Assembly (NCBI RefSeq): GCF_003051005.1
Contig: NZ_QAOW01000003.1
Span: 372,001-436,000, forward strand
DNA: 64,000 nt
Direction: 5' to 3'
From: Rhodococcus sp. OK519
Lineage (GTDB): Bacteria; Actinomycetota; Actinomycetes; Mycobacteriales; Mycobacteriaceae
In this document: positions 8,628-19,400 of the stretch, in pieces
Position numbering within the stretch: position 1 is the first letter of the stretch
How the letters are laid out: the number at the start of each line of letters is the position of its first letter
Program-made: the position numbers and the translations under genes
The notes under the pieces: generated by a model
Databases searched by the model: none
The model's input: the letters and a program-made list of their open reading frames with translations, nothing else
What the model was told of the DNA's origin: nothing

Positions 8628-8700
8628 ACAAACGTTCATCACATAAACGTTTATTGCACGAACGATAACACCACAATCGTTCAGGCATCTAACGATTCGA
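8628..8700. promoter_or_regulatory. Probable MarR operator cluster between epoxide hydrolase and marR-like gene
   Basis: The divergent gap holds repeated AACGTT/AACGAT elements: AAACGTT at 8630, palindromic AAACGTTT at 8645-8652, inverted repeat GAACGAT...ATCGTTC at 8660-8682, and another AACGATTCG at 8691. Spacing and symmetry fit a dimeric MarR repressor covering both promoters. Confidence 0.6.
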
Positions 8701-8714
8701 CTAGACTTCGCCGC

Positions 8715-9191
8715 ATGGAGCGCCCATCCGAAGAGACACCCGCCAAGTGGCAGGCCCTGCCCAGTTGGCAGATCACCCAAACCGCACACCATGCACATCG
8801 TGTGGTGGCCGAGGGGTTTTCGTCCGTGGACGCCCGCGGCTTCCATTACCGACTGCTGGCGACGCTCGAGGAGTCCGGCCCGGCCAGCCAGGCCGAGCTG
8901 GGCCGGCGCAGCGGTATCCACGCCAGCGATGTGGTCGCCGCGATCAACGAGCTGGCCGATCGCGATCTGGTCGAGCGCACTCCGGATGCCACCGATCGGC
9001 GGCGCAATGTCATCTCCCTGACCACCGCGGGCAAGCGCCAGCTGCGACGGCTGGAGAAGCGGCTGGCCGAATCCCAGGACGAACTGCTGGCGCCGCTGTC
9101 GCCCGAGGAGCGAGGGCAGCTGACCGGGCTACTGTCCAAGCTGCTGGCACATCACGCGGCGCTGTCCGACGTTCGCGAGACGAAGCGCTGA
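8715..9191 (+). CDS. MarR-family transcriptional regulator
   Basis: 158 residues with a central winged helix-turn-helix (ASQAELGRRSGIHASDVVAAINELADRDLVER, then wing DATDRRRNVISLT) and a C-terminal dimerisation helix. ATG 8715 is the first start downstream of the operator-like repeats. Divergence from the epoxide hydrolase gene suggests that gene is its main target and that an epoxide precursor or product is the ligand. The ligand itself is not predictable. Confidence 0.87.
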   Translation: MERPSEETPAKWQALPSWQITQTAHHAHRVVAEGFSSVDARGFHYRLLATLEESGPASQAELGRRSGIHASDVVAAINELADRDLVERTPDATDRRRNVISLTTAGKRQLRRLEKRLAESQDELLAPLSPEERGQLTGLLSKLLAHHAALSDVRETKR

Positions 9192-9260
9192 GCGCCTGAC
9201 GCTCACCGCGGTTCGCTCGTTTGTCCTCGTTCGCGACACCCGATCCGTAGGGTGCCCGAT

Positions 9261-9830
9261 ATGGGGGCTTCGAGAATCATCGTGGGATTGTTGGCCATCG
9301 GATTGACCGCGGGCTGCGGTTCGTCGGGCGATACCGACGACACAGCCGAGCCGGCCCCACCTCCCACCATCCCGGGGTTGGTGGAACCGACGTGCCTGGC
9401 CGGCAATCTGCTTGCGAGCGCTGGATTGGTGGGCAGTGCGCCCCCCGCACCCGAGCCAACCTCCATCCCAGACGATTTCGAACCGGTTCGCGTCGTCACG
9501 TGCGAGGGCTCTGACGGCACCGATGAGAACGCGACGTGGATCGAGGAACATCGGCAGGGCGACCTGAGCGCGGTTCTCGCCGGGTACGAACTGCCTACCG
9601 ATCCATTGAAGACAACGCGAATCAACGGCGTCGACCAACGAACCTGCTACATCGATCAGATGACTCCCCCGATCGTCTGGCTCGTCGACACACAGGGTCT
9701 CGCAATGCGCCCAGAACTCCCCACCGGCGAGTGCGGTGAGTACAAGTGGGTCGCGATCAACGCGATCCGCGCCCTACCGGTCACCGAGACGATCAGCCAC
9801 ATGATTCCGGTTGCGGCGCCGCCGCCGTGA
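9261..9830 (+). CDS. Putative lipoprotein of unknown function
   Basis: About 189 residues. The N-terminus is a lipoprotein signal with lipobox LTAGC (Cys near residue 19), so the protein is likely lipid-anchored outside the membrane. The mature part has four further Cys that could form two disulfides and a Pro-rich start. I do not recognise a specific family; a DUF3558-like secreted lipoprotein is possible. GTG 9252 is an in-frame alternative start. The end overlaps the convergent cyp142 gene by 38 nt. Confidence 0.6.
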   Translation: MGASRIIVGLLAIGLTAGCGSSGDTDDTAEPAPPPTIPGLVEPTCLAGNLLASAGLVGSAPPAPEPTSIPDDFEPVRVVTCEGSDGTDENATWIEEHRQGDLSAVLAGYELPTDPLKTTRINGVDQRTCYIDQMTPPIVWLVDTQGLAMRPELPTGECGEYKWVAINAIRALPVTETISHMIPVAAPPP

Positions 9831-11004
9831 ACTTCACCGGCATCTCCTCGATCCCGGACACGAAGTTCGCCGCCCGGCGCGGCACCGGGCCGCTTGTTGC
9901 GAGAGCCATGTCGGGCAGGCGGGCGAGCAGTCGCTCGAACATCATCACGCCCTCGAGCCGAGCAAGCTGGTTGCCGAGACAGAAGTGGGTGCCGAAACCG
10001 AAGGCCACGTGCGGGTTCGGTGATCGGCCGATGTCGAAGCGCTCGGGATCGTCGAACACGGTCTCGTCGAAGTTCGCCGACTCGAACAGCAGTAGCATCT
10101 TCTCGCCCTGAACCAGATCGGTCCCGAAGAATGTGGTGTCGCGGGTGACGATGCGGGCCATGTTCTTGATGGGCGAGGACCACCGCAGCATCTCCTCGAC
10201 CGCGATCGGAATGCCCGACGGCTCGGCCACCAGCCGATCACGCTGATCGTCGTGCCGCAGCAACTGCTCCATCCCGCCGCTCAGGACGTGACGGGTGGTC
10301 TCGTCACCGCCGATGAGGATCAGCAGCGACTCGTTGACGATCTCCTGGTCGTCGAGGCGCTGACCGTCGATCTCGGCGTGCACGAGAATGCTGATGAGGT
10401 CGTCGGCCGGCTCCTTGCGCCGCTCGGCGATGGTGCGGAAGGTGTACTCGTTGAACGCGACGTATGCATCCATCATCGCCTTCAGCTGCTCGTCGGTAGC
10501 GTTGCTGCCCAACGCCTTCACCAGATCGTCCGACCAGCGCAGGAAGGTCTCCCGCTCCTCGGGCCGGACTCCGAGCATGTCGCCGATCACCGCCATCGGT
10601 AGCGGCGCCGCCAGGTCGGCGACGAAGTCGCACTCCCCCTTCTCGCATACCGCGTCGATCAACTGGTCGCAGATCTCGCGGATCCGGCCGATCTTCGCCT
10701 CCACCTTCTTGCGAGTGAAGCCGGTGTTCACCAGGCGGCGCCGCTGCAGATGTGCGGGGTCGTCCATGTCGATCATCTGCGGCAGTGGCCCGGTCTCCGG
10801 ACGGATCCCCCCGGCATTGGAGAACAGTCCCGGGTCGCGCTCGGCGGCGATCAGCGCGGCGTACGACGCCGCGGCCGCCATGCCGTTCCGGTCACGGAAC
10901 ACCGGTTGATTGCTTCGCATCCACGCGTATGCCGCGCGGGGATCGCCCGACCCGCCCGCATAGAAGCGGCCGTCGAGCAGATCTGTGTCGTTCACGATCG
11001 TCAT
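9793..11004 (-). CDS. cyp142: Steroid C26/C27 monooxygenase, cytochrome P450 CYP142
   Basis: 403 residues. It matches my memory of M. tuberculosis CYP142A1 along its length: AYAWMRSNQPVFRDRNG, FSNAGGIRPE, MIDMDDPAHLQRRRLVN, the I-helix IGGDETTRH, and the haem loop FGFGTHFCLGNQLAR with the Cys thiolate. CYP142 oxidises the terminal side-chain methyl of cholesterol or cholestenone to the acid before beta-oxidation. ATG 11004 was chosen over an upstream start at 11049. It is divergent from the SDR gene at 11124, with a KstR-type site between them. Confidence 0.93.
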   Translation of the reverse strand: MTIVNDTDLLDGRFYAGGSGDPRAAYAWMRSNQPVFRDRNGMAAAASYAALIAAERDPGLFSNAGGIRPETGPLPQMIDMDDPAHLQRRRLVNTGFTRKKVEAKIGRIREICDQLIDAVCEKGECDFVADLAAPLPMAVIGDMLGVRPEERETFLRWSDDLVKALGSNATDEQLKAMMDAYVAFNEYTFRTIAERRKEPADDLISILVHAEIDGQRLDDQEIVNESLLILIGGDETTRHVLSGGMEQLLRHDDQRDRLVAEPSGIPIAVEEMLRWSSPIKNMARIVTRDTTFFGTDLVQGEKMLLLFESANFDETVFDDPERFDIGRSPNPHVAFGFGTHFCLGNQLARLEGVMMFERLLARLPDMALATSGPVPRRAANFVSGIEEMPVKFTAAAPQPESCG

Positions 11005-11071
11005 CGCATGCTCCTTCATCCGAACGGACGAACCGGAAAGCCTCGACAATCACCCAAACCTGCCCCGATAG

Positions 11072-11085
11072 TAGAACTTGTTCCT
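11072..11085. promoter_or_regulatory. KstR-type operator between cyp142 and SDR
   Basis: TAGAACTTGTTCCT fits the mycobacterial/rhodococcal KstR consensus TnnAACnnGTTnnA except for the last base. It is placed between the divergent starts at 11004 and 11124. Confidence 0.7.
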
Positions 11086-11123
11086 ACGATCGGCGGGGTA
11101 TCGAACACACGAGGGGAGACGTG

Positions 11124-11984
11124 ATGGGTTCGGAGGCGGACGCCGGCGCATTCACCGGCAGATCGGTCCTGGTCACCGGAGGCGGCAGCGGTATCGGCCT
11201 GGGGATCGCGCAGGCCCTCGTCACGGCCGGCGCGCACGTCACGATCTGTGGCCGCAGCGCCGACAAGCTGACGACAGCGGCGGAGAAGATCGCCGCGACC
11301 GGAGCGTTCGCGGCGGGCGGGTCCGTTTCCACCGTCGCCGCCGACGTCACGGACGAGGGCGACGTCGAAGGCGCCGTCGCGCGGGCGATCGAGACGACCG
11401 GACGGCTCGACGGCGTCGTCGCGTGTGCGGGCGGCAACGAGACGATCGCGCCCATCACCCAGCTCGACACCGAGGCGTGGCGCAGGACCGTCGACCTCAA
11501 CGTCACCGGCACGATGCTCACCATCAAGCACGGCGCGCGGGCACTCGTCGCGGCCGGCGGCGGGTCCATCGTCGCAATCTCCTCGATCGCGGCCAGCAAC
11601 ACGCACCGCTGGTTCGGCGCCTACGGGGTATCCAAGTCGGGTGTCGATCACCTGGTGCAGCTTGCCGCCGACGAGTTGGGCGCCAGCAACGTTCGCGTCA
11701 ACGGCATCCGCCCCGGCCTCACCCGCACCGACCTGGTCGCGATGATCACCGACGGCGGGCCGATCCTCGACGACTACCTGGCGTGCACTCCCCTGGGCCG
11801 GGTCGGCGAGGTCGACGACATCGCCGGACTCGCACTGTTCCTGCTGGGCCCACAGTCCACCTGGATCACCGGGCAGCTCGTCAACGTCGACGGCGGACAG
11901 ATGCTGCGGCGCGGACCGGACTTCACGTCGATGCTCGAACAGGTCTACGGCGCAGACGGACTACGAGGAGTGGTATCGCAGTGA
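11124..11984 (+). CDS. SDR oxidoreductase, probably steroid-associated
   Basis: 286 residues. The classical SDR signatures are TGGGSGIG near residue 19, a Ser in AISSIAAS and the YGVSK Tyr-Lys pair; the C-terminus DGGQMLRRGPD is extended. GAGGGGAG precedes ATG 11124. The stop overlaps the GTG start of the next gene (GTGA), so the two are translationally coupled, and a KstR-type site lies just upstream. A steroid alcohol or 3-hydroxyacyl-CoA substrate is likely from context but the reaction is not assigned. Confidence 0.8.
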   Translation: MGSEADAGAFTGRSVLVTGGGSGIGLGIAQALVTAGAHVTICGRSADKLTTAAEKIAATGAFAAGGSVSTVAADVTDEGDVEGAVARAIETTGRLDGVVACAGGNETIAPITQLDTEAWRRTVDLNVTGTMLTIKHGARALVAAGGGSIVAISSIAASNTHRWFGAYGVSKSGVDHLVQLAADELGASNVRVNGIRPGLTRTDLVAMITDGGPILDDYLACTPLGRVGEVDDIAGLALFLLGPQSTWITGQLVNVDGGQMLRRGPDFTSMLEQVYGADGLRGVVSQ

Positions 11985-12712
11985 GTTTCCATCAGGTGCT
12001 CGGCAAGCAGGTCGACATGCCGGTGCAGATCCGGACCGCGACCGCGTTCATGGCGATGTACTCGGTTCCGACGGAGGCAGCGCAGAAGCTGATCGACCAC
12101 ACGGGTCTCGAGATCCTGCAGTGGCGCCGCGGACGCGGGCTGTGTGGTCTGGTGTTCGTCGACTACATCGACGGCGATCTGGGGCCGTACAACGAATTCG
12201 GTGTCACGTTCATGGTGCGCAATCACCGCCGGACCGGGCGGACATCCGTCCCGGCAGATCTGCGTTCACTGGCGACGGGCAATGCCGGAGCACTGATCCA
12301 CCAGTTGCCCGTCGACGGCGAGTTCACGCTCGCCGCCGGACGCGGCATCTGGGGGTTCCCCAAGATCATGGCCGAGTTCGAGACCGACCACGTCAGCGAC
12401 CTCCGCCGCGGCAGGGTCAGCCAGGACGGGCACCTCATCGCGGAACTGACCGTCAAGCAGGGCATCCCGACGCCGGGTCGCGGTGCCAACACGTCACTCG
12501 AGGCGTACTCCCACCTCGACGGCGTCACCCGGCACACGTCGTGGGACATGAGCCCGACCGGAGTCCGGACACGACTCGGCGGCGCCGATCTACGACTCGG
12601 CGACCACCCGATCGCCGACGAACTGCGCTCGCTCGGACTACCGCGCCGGGCGTTGGCGACCACCACCATCCCGGACCTGCAGATGACCTTCGGGGACGCG
12701 GCCACAGTCTGA
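11981..12712 (+). CDS. Acetoacetate-decarboxylase-fold protein (Rv3519-like)
   Basis: 243 residues resembling the acetoacetate decarboxylase superfamily: strands around GLVFVDYIDGDLGPYNEFGV, then GRGIWGFPKIMAEFE, which is the typical substrate-pocket region. The decarboxylase Schiff-base Lys would lie near GFPK; the Lys is present, but whether it is catalytic is unknown. In M. tuberculosis a protein of this type (Rv3519, from memory) also sits next to cyp142. It is coupled to the SDR and in the KstR-controlled unit, so a step in sterol side-chain or ring processing is plausible. No function is established. Confidence 0.7.
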   Translation: MSFHQVLGKQVDMPVQIRTATAFMAMYSVPTEAAQKLIDHTGLEILQWRRGRGLCGLVFVDYIDGDLGPYNEFGVTFMVRNHRRTGRTSVPADLRSLATGNAGALIHQLPVDGEFTLAAGRGIWGFPKIMAEFETDHVSDLRRGRVSQDGHLIAELTVKQGIPTPGRGANTSLEAYSHLDGVTRHTSWDMSPTGVRTRLGGADLRLGDHPIADELRSLGLPRRALATTTIPDLQMTFGDAATV

Positions 12713-12824
12713 TACTCCGTGACACTCGGGGCCCGGCTCTTGCGAATCCAGACCGTCTGGTGTGTGCTGAAGACTTGGACGCTTGATCAAGTTCGATTCT
12801 CTACCTCGCGCAAAGGATTACGTC

Positions 12825-14882
12825 GTGACGATCAGTCGACGCAGCGTGCTGGCCGGAGCCGCGGCCGCACCGGCGCTCGCAGCCCTAGCCAGCTCGACCG
12901 CTTCAGCTCAGCCCCGCTCCGCCCCCGCGCCGGCCCGCAGATCCGCGCCCGACCAGGGATTCCGGGTCGGCGTCGGCCTGTCCGACATGACGGGCCCGGT
13001 CGCCGAGAACGGGATGATGGGCTATTCGCAGTTCGACCAGCGCGCCGAGGGCCTGCATCAGCGGACCCGCGTGCGGGCCTACGTCTTCGCCGACGCCGAC
13101 GACAACCGCGTCGTCTACACCTGCGCCGACACCTGCATGGTCTTCCAGGCCGTGCACGACGCCGTGCTCGCGCGCCTCGCCGCGAAGTACGGCAACCTCT
13201 ACACCGAGAAGAACGTGATGCTCACGGCCGTGCACTCGCACGCCGCATGCGGCGGTGCCTCGCAGGACTACGCATACAGCCTCGCGACGCTGGGCTTCCA
13301 GCCTCAGGTGTTCGACGCCGAGGTCGACGGCGTGGTCGAGGCGATCGTCGCGGCGCACGACAACCTTGCCGCGGGCACCGTCGCATACGGGCGCAGCGAA
13401 CTGAAGGACGCGAGCGTGAATCGTTCGCGCGTCGCATTCGATCGGAACCCGCAGCACGACAGGGACTACTACCCGCTGGGCATCGACACCGCGATGCGGG
13501 TGCTCCGGATCAGCCAGGGCGGCGACAACGTCGGCGGCATCGGCTGGTTCCCCACGCACGGTGCGTCGCTCACCAACAAGAACCATCTGATCTCGGGTGA
13601 CAACAAGGGTGCCGCCGCCTACTTCTGGGAGCACGACGTCGCCGGGGTCCGCTACCTCGACGGCAAGCCCGGATTCGTCGCCTGCTTCCCGCAGACCAAC
13701 ACCGGCGACATGTCCCCCAACCTGGATCTCGAGCCCGGCCACGGCCCCACCGCTGACGACGTCGAGAACACCCGCATCATCGGCGAGCGCCAGGTGGCCG
13801 CCGCCCGCGAGGCCTTCAAGAAGGCCGCCCCCCTGTCGTCGACCACGATCGACAGTCGAATCCTCTACCTGGACATGGCGAACCAGGTGGTGGACGGCAA
13901 GTACACGTCCGACGGCCAGGTCCGCCGCACCGCGCCGGCCTGCGTGGGCGCGGCAATGGCCGCGGGCAGCACCGAGGACGGCCCGGCCATCGACATCTTC
14001 ACCGAGGGCACCCGTAATCCGATGATCGATGCACTCGGCGGTATCGACACTCCGACGCCGCAGTGGCTCGCCGACGCACAGGCGCCCAAACTGGTGCTGG
14101 TGCCCGTCGGCCTGCTGCCTCCGGACGGCTGGGTGCCGCACGTGCTCAAGATCCAGATCATCCGGATCGGCGACGTCTATGTCGTCGGCGGCCCCGCCGA
14201 GTTCACCATCGTCTCCGGCCTGCGCATCCGGCGCACCGTCGCCGCGGAACTCGGTGTCCCGCTCGAGAACGTCATCTTCAACGGCTACGCCAACGCCTAC
14301 TCGAGCTACTGCACCACGCCCGAGGAGTACGACGCGCAGCAGTACGAGGGCGGCTCGACCCTGTTCGGGCGCAACACCCTTCCCGCGTACCAGCAGGGTT
14401 TCGCGGAACTGGCCGCGGCGATGAAGACCGGGGCCGACGTCCCGCGCGGACCTGCGCCGCGCGACCTGTCCGGCTTCCAGCCCGGCTTCGGGCGCGAGTT
14501 CCCCTTCGACGCACCGCTGCCCGGCCGCAACTTCGGCGACGTCCTGGTGCAGCCCGCCGGCAGCATCGGCGCCGGGGAGCAAGTGGCTGTCGAGTTCGTC
14601 ACCGGCCATCCCAAGAACGATCTACACCGTCGCGGAACGTATTTCGAGGTGCAGCGACGGGAGGCCGACCGCTGGGTGCGCAGCGCCGACGACGGAGACT
14701 GGTCCACCAAGTACCACTGGCGGCGCGACGGCCTCAACGCGTCTATCGCCCGCATCACGTGGGATGTGCCAGCAGGCACCCCGTCGGGCACGTACCGGAT
14801 CCAGCACTTCGGCAACTGGAAGAACCCGGAGGGTGCGGTGTTCGCGCTTACCGGAACCTCCGCCGAGTTCGCCGTCCGCTAA
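12825..14882 (+). CDS. Exported neutral/alkaline ceramidase
   Basis: 685 residues with a Tat-like signal (ISRRSVLAGAAAAPALAAL). The neutral ceramidase domain shows zinc-site segments HSHAACGG and FPTHGASLTNKN, DNKGAAAYFWE, and the nucleophile region FPQTNTGDMSPN containing the catalytic Ser; a C-terminal beta domain follows. It hydrolyses ceramide to sphingosine and fatty acid outside the cell. GTG 12825 follows AAAGGA; an in-frame TTG-type start at 12783 is possible. It is not preceded by a KstR box, and its position inside the steroid region suggests shared use of animal-derived lipids (inference). Confidence 0.9.
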   Translation: MTISRRSVLAGAAAAPALAALASSTASAQPRSAPAPARRSAPDQGFRVGVGLSDMTGPVAENGMMGYSQFDQRAEGLHQRTRVRAYVFADADDNRVVYTCADTCMVFQAVHDAVLARLAAKYGNLYTEKNVMLTAVHSHAACGGASQDYAYSLATLGFQPQVFDAEVDGVVEAIVAAHDNLAAGTVAYGRSELKDASVNRSRVAFDRNPQHDRDYYPLGIDTAMRVLRISQGGDNVGGIGWFPTHGASLTNKNHLISGDNKGAAAYFWEHDVAGVRYLDGKPGFVACFPQTNTGDMSPNLDLEPGHGPTADDVENTRIIGERQVAAAREAFKKAAPLSSTTIDSRILYLDMANQVVDGKYTSDGQVRRTAPACVGAAMAAGSTEDGPAIDIFTEGTRNPMIDALGGIDTPTPQWLADAQAPKLVLVPVGLLPPDGWVPHVLKIQIIRIGDVYVVGGPAEFTIVSGLRIRRTVAAELGVPLENVIFNGYANAYSSYCTTPEEYDAQQYEGGSTLFGRNTLPAYQQGFAELAAAMKTGADVPRGPAPRDLSGFQPGFGREFPFDAPLPGRNFGDVLVQPAGSIGAGEQVAVEFVTGHPKNDLHRRGTYFEVQRREADRWVRSADDGDWSTKYHWRRDGLNASIARITWDVPAGTPSGTYRIQHFGNWKNPEGAVFALTGTSAEFAVR

Positions 14883-14897
14883 TCCCCCCTCACCCAC

Positions 14898-14942
14898 TGA
14901 AGGGTCCCGTCGTGCGCCCGCAGCGTCCGACGGGGCCCTTCA
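14898..14942. terminator. Bidirectional terminator hairpin after ceramidase
   Basis: A 15-bp stem TGAAGGGTCCCGTCG paired with CGACGGGGCCCTTCA (one G-U) lies between the ceramidase stop (14882) and the convergent SRPBCC gene, whose stop codon at 14940 is inside the right arm. Confidence 0.75.
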
Positions 14943-15392
14943 GCTGCTGGACTCCAGAATCTCCTTGGCATTCTCCAGGTTTCCGCGCACGTCTCGGGCA
15001 TACAACTTCTGCGCGATGGCATCGGCGAACTTGAAGAGGCCGGAACCCTCCTCGCCGTCCTGCCGGAACGTCACCTTGGTGGCGCCGTCACCGTCGCTGT
15101 CGAAGTCCAGTTCACGCGTGTATCCGATCTTCGATTCCCTGGATTCGAGTCCGATCCGCTTGTTCGCCTCGTAGTCGACGATCGCCTCCGTTGCATGAAT
15201 GTGTGCGCCGGCAACCCGCGCCGTCAACGCGAAGACCGCGCCGACCTCGTCACGCGAGCCTGAAACCGTCTTGTATTCGACTATGTTGCTTGCCCATTCG
15301 GTGCCGTTCTCGGGGTTCGTCAGGTACTCGAACACCTCGGCGACAGGCCGGTTGATGACGATCGTCTCTTCCGTCCTGAGCGTCTTGGCCAT
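14940..15392 (-). CDS. SRPBCC (START/Bet v1-like) family protein
   Basis: 150 residues with the Polyketide_cyc2/SRPBCC pattern: a strand TIVINRPVAEVFEYLTNPENGTEW, central beta sheet, and a long C-terminal helix (FADAIAQKLYARDVRGNLENAKEILE). These proteins bind hydrophobic ligands in a helix-grip pocket, and a lipid or sterol ligand is conceivable here. ATG 15392 follows GAGGATG. It stands alone between two strong hairpins, so it is probably monocistronic. Confidence 0.75.
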   Translation of the reverse strand: MAKTLRTEETIVINRPVAEVFEYLTNPENGTEWASNIVEYKTVSGSRDEVGAVFALTARVAGAHIHATEAIVDYEANKRIGLESRESKIGYTRELDFDSDGDGATKVTFRQDGEEGSGLFKFADAIAQKLYARDVRGNLENAKEILESSS

Positions 15393-15568
15393 GAAACTCA
15401 CATCCTCGACTCGCGACAATGGTCGACGCGTCACGCATGAGGTTGGCGCACCCGCGCCGATGAAACACTCGCACAGTCGCATTCGCGAGACTCTCCGCGG
15501 CGACCGCACGTGCATCACCCTCGATTCTATCCCTGTACCCCGCGCTTTTGAAGGCCCCCTCATAAGGG

Positions 15569-15613
15569 TGAAGGGTCCCTCCGTGCGCGGTCAGCGCACG
15601 AAGGGACCCTTCA
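15569..15613. terminator. Long hairpin downstream of hsaB
   Basis: A 12-bp perfect stem (TGAAGGGTCCCT / AGGGACCCTTCA) is continued inward, after one unpaired base each side, by CGTGCGC/GCGCACG with a 5-nt loop. It is 27 nt past the hsaB stop and probably terminates hsaADCB. It shares the TGAAGGGTCCC arm with the hairpin at 14898. Confidence 0.75.
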
Positions 15614-15639
15614 GCCCTTCCCCATCCCCCCGGGTCTTG

Positions 15640-16250
15640 CTACAGCCAGGTGTCCTCGCTGGCGGTCGTGAGGAACGCCTCGAGGTCGTCCCGCCACTTC
15701 GCCGGCACGGTCTTGTCCGGTTCGATGCCGGTGTACTGGCCGCGATAGAACAGCAGTGGCCGCTCGGTCTTGATCTCGCTCATCGAATGCACCCGACCGA
15801 ACACCACGAAGTGGTCACCGCCGTCGTGCACCGTCTCGACCGTGCAGTCGATATGCGCGAGCGATCCGGTGAGGATCGGTGACCCCAACGGAGATGGCGT
15901 CCAGTCGATTCCAGCGAACTTGTCGGGCTCACGCGAGCCGAAACGCGCACAGGTGGACTGCTGCTCCTCGGCCAGGACGTTGACGGCGAAGCGGCCGGAC
16001 CGCTCGATGGCCGTCCACGAACGAGACGCCTTGGTGGGGCAGAACAGCACGAGCGGCGGATCGAGGGACAGCGCCGCGAACGACTGGCACGCGAAGCCGA
16101 CGGGAGCACCGTCATCGACTCCGCCGGCGGTGCCGGCACCCATCGTGGTGATGATCGTGACGCCGGTACAGAACTGTCCGAGCACGGACCGGAACTGGCG
16201 CGGATCGATCTCCGCACCGGTTCCGGCCGTCGGCGTCTCGTGGGGCGACA

Positions 16251-16251
<1 letters not shown>
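15640..16251 (-). CDS. hsaB: Flavin reductase component of 3-HSA hydroxylase
   Basis: 203 residues, flavin reductase (HpaC-like) domain: PRQFRSVLGQFCTGVTIIT, GFACQSFAALSLDPPLVLFCP, and a C-terminal LLFYRGQY. HsaB supplies reduced FMN to HsaA, which hydroxylates the phenolic ring of 3-HSA. The GTG start overlaps the hsaC stop by one base. It is the last gene of hsaADCB, followed by a strong hairpin. Confidence 0.92.
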
Positions 16252-19211
<2,960 letters not shown>

Positions 19212-19253
19212 TGGACGCTCCCGTCTGTAATCGATGTTCACTTTCCCTGAGAC

Positions 19254-19267
19254 TAGAACACGTTCTC
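19254..19267. promoter_or_regulatory. KstR-type operator upstream of hsaA
   Basis: TAGAACACGTTCTC is a match to TnnAACnnGTTnnA with one end mismatch; AGAAC/GTTCT is a perfect inverted pair. It lies 43 nt upstream of the hsaA start. Confidence 0.8.
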
Positions 19268-19354
19268 TTCCGTGTCGAGGAATCGGCAATTCCACTGGTT
19301 ATGCGAAGTCGTTGCCGATACAGAGCTCAGGAAATCTAGCGGAATCCGTCGAAG

Positions 19355-19371
19355 TTCTATAACGTGTTCTA
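19355..19371. promoter_or_regulatory. KstR-type operator and probable -10 of kshA
   Basis: TTCTATAACGTGTTCTA contains a full KstR consensus (TATAACGTGTTCTA at 19358-19371). TATAAC would serve as a -10 element, so the repressor would block polymerase directly. The same sequence recurs before kstD. Confidence 0.8.
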
Positions 19372-19400
19372 GCAACAGCTAGAAGGGATGTGAGGTACTC

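Noticed and set aside
12903-14609. A 568-codon open frame on the minus strand opposite the ceramidase gene
   Set aside because: High-GC shadow: it covers a clearly conserved enzyme and its protein has no recognisable domain.
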